A stretch of 64,000 nucleotides of DNA from Vicia villosa (lineage: Eukaryota; Streptophyta; Magnoliopsida; Fabales; Fabaceae), in contig NW_026705576.1 in the NCBI RefSeq assembly GCF_029867415.1, positions 372,001 to 436,000 on the forward strand, given 5' to 3'. Position 1 is the first letter of the stretch. The number at the start of each line of letters is the position of its first letter. The notes under the pieces are model-generated. The model ran no database searches, had not been told where the DNA came from, and was given only the letters and a program-made list of their open reading frames with translations. A program made the position numbers and the translations under genes. Of this stretch, positions 59,894-64,000 are shown one piece after another.

Positions 59894-60972
59894 TGTTAGA
59901 ACAAGAAATGTTCTGATCAATATTCTTAGTTTTGATGATAACATTAAGTATGAATGTTGTATAAGACAATGTGGTACTCTAATCCTTTACATTTTCTATT
60001 TCAAGAAAAGTATAACAGAGTATGCACAAATCAGCGTTCAGAAGCACTGACCCAGAAGTTCTGGATGGCTTCATCAGTACATGGCCAGGCAAGACATCAG
60101 AAGATGGTCCTGCAGAATCAGAACATGATCTGGAAAGCATCAGAAGATGGCAGTCAGAAGTGAAAGCTCTGAAGCTGTGATGGTATCACGCTCAAAGCAT
60201 TTCAAGTCTGAAGATAGAAGTTGCATCTGCACCAAAGCTGGAGACTCTGAAATTCAAACGTCTATTCTATACATTCTGAGTCCAGAAGAAAGTACAAGAT
60301 GAAAAGGCTATAACGTCAAATCTCTTACTAACAAAAGGAACGTTAGAAGCTACAAAAGGCAAAGTCAGTAAAAACAGCAAAAGCATGGCTCGAGGTAGTT
60401 GACAAAAGTGTCAAACATTAAATGCAGCGTTGTACTATTCACGCAAAGCATTAAATGCTCCCAACGGTCATTTCCTCTCAAGCGCCTATATATAGAAGTT
60501 CCATTCAGAAGCAGCATACAACTCTCTTGCGCAAATACACCGAAACGCTGTCAAACTGAAATTCAAGAAGAACTTCATCTTCAACCTCACAACATTGTAA
60601 TATCTTAGTGAGTGTTAAGAACTAGAACTTAAGAGAAATATCACTTTATGATTACAGCTTTATTAGAAGCAAGTTATACTCTTGTAAACATTTTTTTTAC
60701 ATTGATTGTAAAAGGATTTCCTAGAGTGATCAAGTTGTGATCTGTAGACTCTAGAAGACTTAGAGGGTATCTAAGTGGAAAACCTTTGTTATCAGTTGGA
60801 TTAGTGGATTAAATCCTCAGTTGAGGTAAATCACCTTGTCAGGGGTGGACTGGAGTAGTTTAGTTAACAACGAACCAGGATAAAAATAATTGTGTTCTTT
60901 ATTTTTTATCTACCATTTTAAGAAGTTACACTTATTCAATCCCCCCATTTCTAACTGTTTTTCACTCCTTCA
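59894..60972 (+). repeat. 5' LTR of Sirevirus 2, 1079 bp
   Basis: Begins TGTTAGAACAAGAAATG and ends CACTCCTTCA. TATATATA at 60487-60494. It has one copy of the unit that is tripled in the Sirevirus 1 LTR (60721-60778). Confidence 0.93.
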
Positions 60973-60973
60973 A

Positions 60974-60991
60974 TTGGCATCAGAGCGCCGG
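60974..60991 (+). other. Primer-binding site of Sirevirus 2
   Basis: TTGGCATCAGAGCGCCGG directly after the LTR. It differs from the usual TGGTATCAGAGC by one base. Confidence 0.85.
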
Positions 60992-61054
60992 TTCTAGGTG
61001 CAAGCACTTAACCGTGTTAGACAAAAGATTCAGGGAGAAAAACACAAAATCAAA

Positions 61055-62900
61055 ATGGTTGAAACAACTTCATCTACTCCTCCTCCTGAGCAAAACAACA
61101 TTGGTAATAATGGAAGCAGTAGCTTCAATGGTTACAATAGACCACCTGTCTTTGATGGTGAAAATTTTGAGTATTGGAAGGATAGACTTGAAAGTTACTT
61201 TCTTTGTCAAGATGGTGACTTATGGGACTTAGTGTTGGATGGTTACAGACATCCTGTAAACAATCGTGGAGTCAAGATTACAAAACAAGCGATGAGTGAA
61301 GAACTATATTGCTAAATGCTTTCTCTCATGCTGAGTATGAGAAGATAACAAACAGGGATACTGCTCATGACATCTTTGAATTCTAAAGATGACTCATGAA
61401 GGAAATGCTCAAGTCAAGGAGACAAAGGCTCTGGCTCTAATCCAGAAATATGAAGCATTCAGAATGGAAGATGATGAAAACATTGAAGCAATGTTCTCTA
61501 GATTCCAAACTCTAACTGTTGGATTAAGAGTGCTTGATAAAGGCTACACCAAAGCTGATCATGTAAAGAAGATCATCAGAAGCTTACCCAGAAGATGGGG
61601 ACCCATGGTGACTGCCTTCAAGATTGCCAAGAATCTGAATGAAGTGTCTCTTAAAGAGCTGATAAGTGCCTTGAGGAGTCACGAGATTGAGCTGGATGCA
61701 AATGAGCCTCAAAATAAAGGTAAGTCTATTGCATTAAAATCTAATAATAAAAAATACACTAACGCTTTTCAGGCTGAAGAAGAAGAATCTGACGAGTCAG
61801 AGTCAGAGTCAGAAGAAGAAGAAGAAGAAGAAGAAGAAGAAGAAGAAGAAGATGAATTATCTCTCCTGTCCAGAAGAGTAAATCAACTCTGGAAAAGCAA
61901 GTAGAGAAGATTCAAGAACTTCAAGAACTTCAAAAGACCTGAAAAGGGAGAATCTTCTGAACACAGAAGATCCAGCAAAAAGAAGGTGACGTACTATGAA
62001 TGTAAAGAGCCTGGACACTACAAGAACGAATGTCTAAAGCTTCAGAGGGAAAAGCCCAAGAAAATATTTGAAAAGAAGAAAGGTCTTATGGCTACATGGG
62101 ATGACTCAGATTCATCAGATCAAGAGTCAGACTCTGAAGATGAGCAGGCCAAAATAGCACTTATGGCAACAATTGAAGCTGGTGAAGAGTTTACTTCTGA
62201 TTCAGACTCTGATGAGGTATTTTATGAACTCACTAGAGATGATTTAGTTTCCAGCTTATCTGAACTTCTGGAAGTCAAGAGTCAGCTTAGTATCAAATAC
62301 AAAAAGCTTAAAAAGCTCTTTGAATCTGAAACTAAGAGACTTGAAATAGAAAACTCTGAACTTAAGGAAAAAGTTTTAAAACTAACTAAAGATGTTGAAT
62401 CATCTTCAAGTTCAAAAAAGTCTATTCCAAGCACTAAAAATATTCTGAAAGAATATGACTTGAGCTTCAGAAAGTTCTTATCTAGAGGTATAGGCAGAAG
62501 TCAGCTAGCCTCTATGATATATGGTGTAAGTGGAAACAAGAGAATAGGCATAGGCTTTGAGGGTGAAACCCCATATAAACTTGAACATGTTGATGAGATG
62601 ATTATCAAATACAAACCTTTGTATGAAAAGTTCAAGTATGGCCATTCTCATGATATCAAACACACATCACACTCTCAGAGTTTCCACATAACACACACTA
62701 AGAAAAATGTTGTTGCACACTATAGAAAATCTTATGTTAAACCTCATGCTAAATCTCAGTTAAATTAGAACTTGAGAAGGACTAACCCCAAAGGACCCAA
62801 AAGAATGTGGGTACCTAAGGATAAGATAATTCCTGTTGCACATCTCTTTCAATCCTTAAAAGACAAACATGTTATGGAACCTGGACTCTGGGTGCTCACG
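61055..62900 (+). pseudogene. Sirevirus 2 gag and protease start, broken
   Basis: ATG at 61055 opens with VETTSSTPPPEQNN, then PPVFDGENFEYWKDRLESYF, the Sirevirus gag core. A deletion near 61306 shifts the frame (LLNAFSHAEYEKITNRDTAH), a stop follows near 61384, and the gag frame resumes at 61389. TAG at 61902 and at 62766 are further stops. The zinc knuckle reads YYECKEPGHYKNEC, so its first Cys is Tyr. A (GAA)13 run (61812-61850) encodes poly-Glu. A long acidic, coiled-coil-like segment (about 62090-62400) precedes the protease site. Gag would form the particle; this copy cannot make it whole. Confidence 0.9.
61812..61850 (+). repeat. (GAA)13 microsatellite in gag
   Basis: Thirteen GAA codons in a row inside the gag frame, a likely site of replication slippage. 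Confidence 0.95.
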
Positions 62901-64000
62901 ACACATGACGGGAAGAAGGTCTATGTTCCAAGATCTGGAACTTAAATCTACTGGAGAAGTATAGTTTGGAGGGAACCAGAAGGGCAAAATCATTGGCTCT
63001 GGAACCATATGCATTGGTAACTCTCCCTCTATAACTAATGTTCTTTTAGTAGATGGATTAGCTCATAACTTATTGTCTACAAGTCAATTAAGTGAAAATG
63101 GTTATGACATAATCTTTAATCAAAAGTCTTGTAAAGCTATTAGTCATAAGGATGGCTCAATCCTATTTACAAGCAAGAGAAAGAACAACATTTATAAGAT
63201 TGATCTTTCAGATCTTAAGAATCAAAAGGTTACTTGCTTTATGTCTGTTAGCGAAGATCAGTGGGTCTGGCACAGAAGATTGGGTCATGCTAGTTTGAGA
63301 AAGATCTCTCAAATTAACAAACTCAATCTGGTTAGAGGACTCCCTAATCTGAAATATAAATCAGATGCTCTTTGCGAAACATGTCAGAAAGAGAAGTTTT
63401 CAAAACCTGCATTCAAGTCTAAAAATGTTGTCTCTTCCTCTAGGCCGCTAGAACTTCTGCACATTGATCTTTTTGGCCCAGTCAAAACAACATCAATCAG
63501 AGGGAAGAAATATGGATTAGTCATCGTAGACGACTATAGCAGATGGACGTGGGTAAAGTTCTTAAAACACAAGGATGAGTCACATTCTGTGTTCTTTGAC
63601 TTCTGTACTCAGATTCAATCTAAAAAGGAATGCAAAATTATAAAAGTCAAAAGTGATCATGGTGGTGAATTTGAGAACAGATTCTTTGAAGTTTATTTCA
63701 GAGAAAATGGTATTGCCCATGATTTCTCTTGTCCTAGAACTCCACAGCAAAATGGAGTTGTAGAAAGAAAGAATAGGACTCTACAAGAAATGGCCAGAAC
63801 CATGATCAATTAGACTAATATGGCTAAGCATTTCTGGGCAGAAGCAATTAACACATCATGTTATATTCAGAATAGAATATCTATAAGACCTATTCTAAAT
63901 AAGACTCCTTATGAATTGTGGAAGAACAGAAAGCCCAACATTTCATATTTCCATCCATTTGGATGTGTATGCTATATTCTGAATACTAAAGATCATATGA
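62878..64000 (+). pseudogene. Sirevirus 2 pol: protease and integrase, window end
   Basis: Protease site LDSGCSRHMTGRRSMFQDLE starts at 62881, followed by a TAG where a residue is expected before FGGNQKGKIIGSGT. Then LLVDGLAHNLLSTSQLSENG leads into the GAG-pre-integrase and integrase: WHRRLGHASL and CETCQKEKF (HHCC), HIDLFGP, SDHGGEFEN and NGVVERKNRT (D, D, E). A TAG at 63811 follows TMIN, where Sirevirus 1 has Glu. The frame then continues with TNMAKHFWAEAI to the window edge. All catalytic residues seen are intact apart from the stops. Confidence 0.9.

Larger units (their letters stand above)
59894..64000 (+). mobile_element. Ty1/copia Sirevirus 2, 5' portion
   Basis: 5' LTR, primer-binding site, gag, protease and integrase start, cut by the window end. 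Closely related to Sirevirus 1: the overlapping integrase parts agree at most residues. Several nonsense codons and frameshifts make this copy defective. Confidence 0.93.

Overview
The window looks like gene-poor heterochromatin of a large plant genome. It holds no rRNA, tRNA, bacterial or organellar gene, and no convincing host gene. About 90% can be assigned to transposable elements: Ty3/gypsy (Tekay-type chromoviruses, a Tat-type remnant, Ogre-like long solo LTRs), Ty1/copia Sireviruses, an L1-type LINE, a CACTA DNA transposon, an Ac-like hAT and a hAT-type MITE. This mix, together with the phrasing of the Ogre-like and Sirevirus LTRs, suggests a legume, probably a pea/vetch/faba relative. 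That is inference from family knowledge; no search was possible.

Layout, first block (1-37732): one nested stack. A LINE on the + strand (14075-14410 and 36642-37732) was cut by a Sirevirus on the + strand (7851-14074; its 5' half lies left of the window). That Sirevirus was itself cut by a minus-strand gypsy element (1-7850) whose two LTRs look identical. The LINE was cut again by a second minus-strand Tekay element (14411-36641, target duplication GAAAT). An Ogre-like solo LTR (20845-34768, duplication CTCTG) landed in that Tekay's primer-binding site. A 10-kb CACTA transposon (24154-34142, duplication TTT) then landed in the solo LTR. The CACTA carries a 12-exon gene that splices to a clean 755-codon frame (Ptta/En/Spm region plus Ulp1-like protease). 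It also carries a TNP2-type transposase frame broken by a single TGA.

Middle (37733-42759): old, poorly resolved DNA with a Tat-type gypsy remnant, an array of AAGTCCCT-bearing repeats and a 941-bp solo LTR (duplication AAGTC).

Second block (42760-59893): an Ac-like hAT transposase on the minus strand is split in three pieces. The wedges are a decayed Sirevirus (43221-55877) and a 2.66-kb Tekay-like solo LTR (56119-58779, duplication CTCCA). The decayed Sirevirus itself holds a Sirevirus solo LTR, an Ogre-like solo LTR (duplication AAATG) and a GC-rich hAT-type MITE. At the right edge a second Sirevirus (59894 to the window end) begins: LTR, primer-binding site, broken gag, protease and integrase.

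The most interesting signals are these. (1) A paired-motif array sits in the same place upstream of the TATA box in two Tekay subfamilies, with similar geometry (three pairs) but unrelated core words (CGCGGCGC against the palindrome GTAAYCGRTTAC). (2) An element has identical LTRs around a dead interior. (3) A 1,455-codon Tekay polyprotein has no frameshift and six nonsense codons, five of them compatible with CAG-to-TAG or CGA-to-TGA changes expected from methyl-cytosine deamination. (4) The CACTA is nearly intact.
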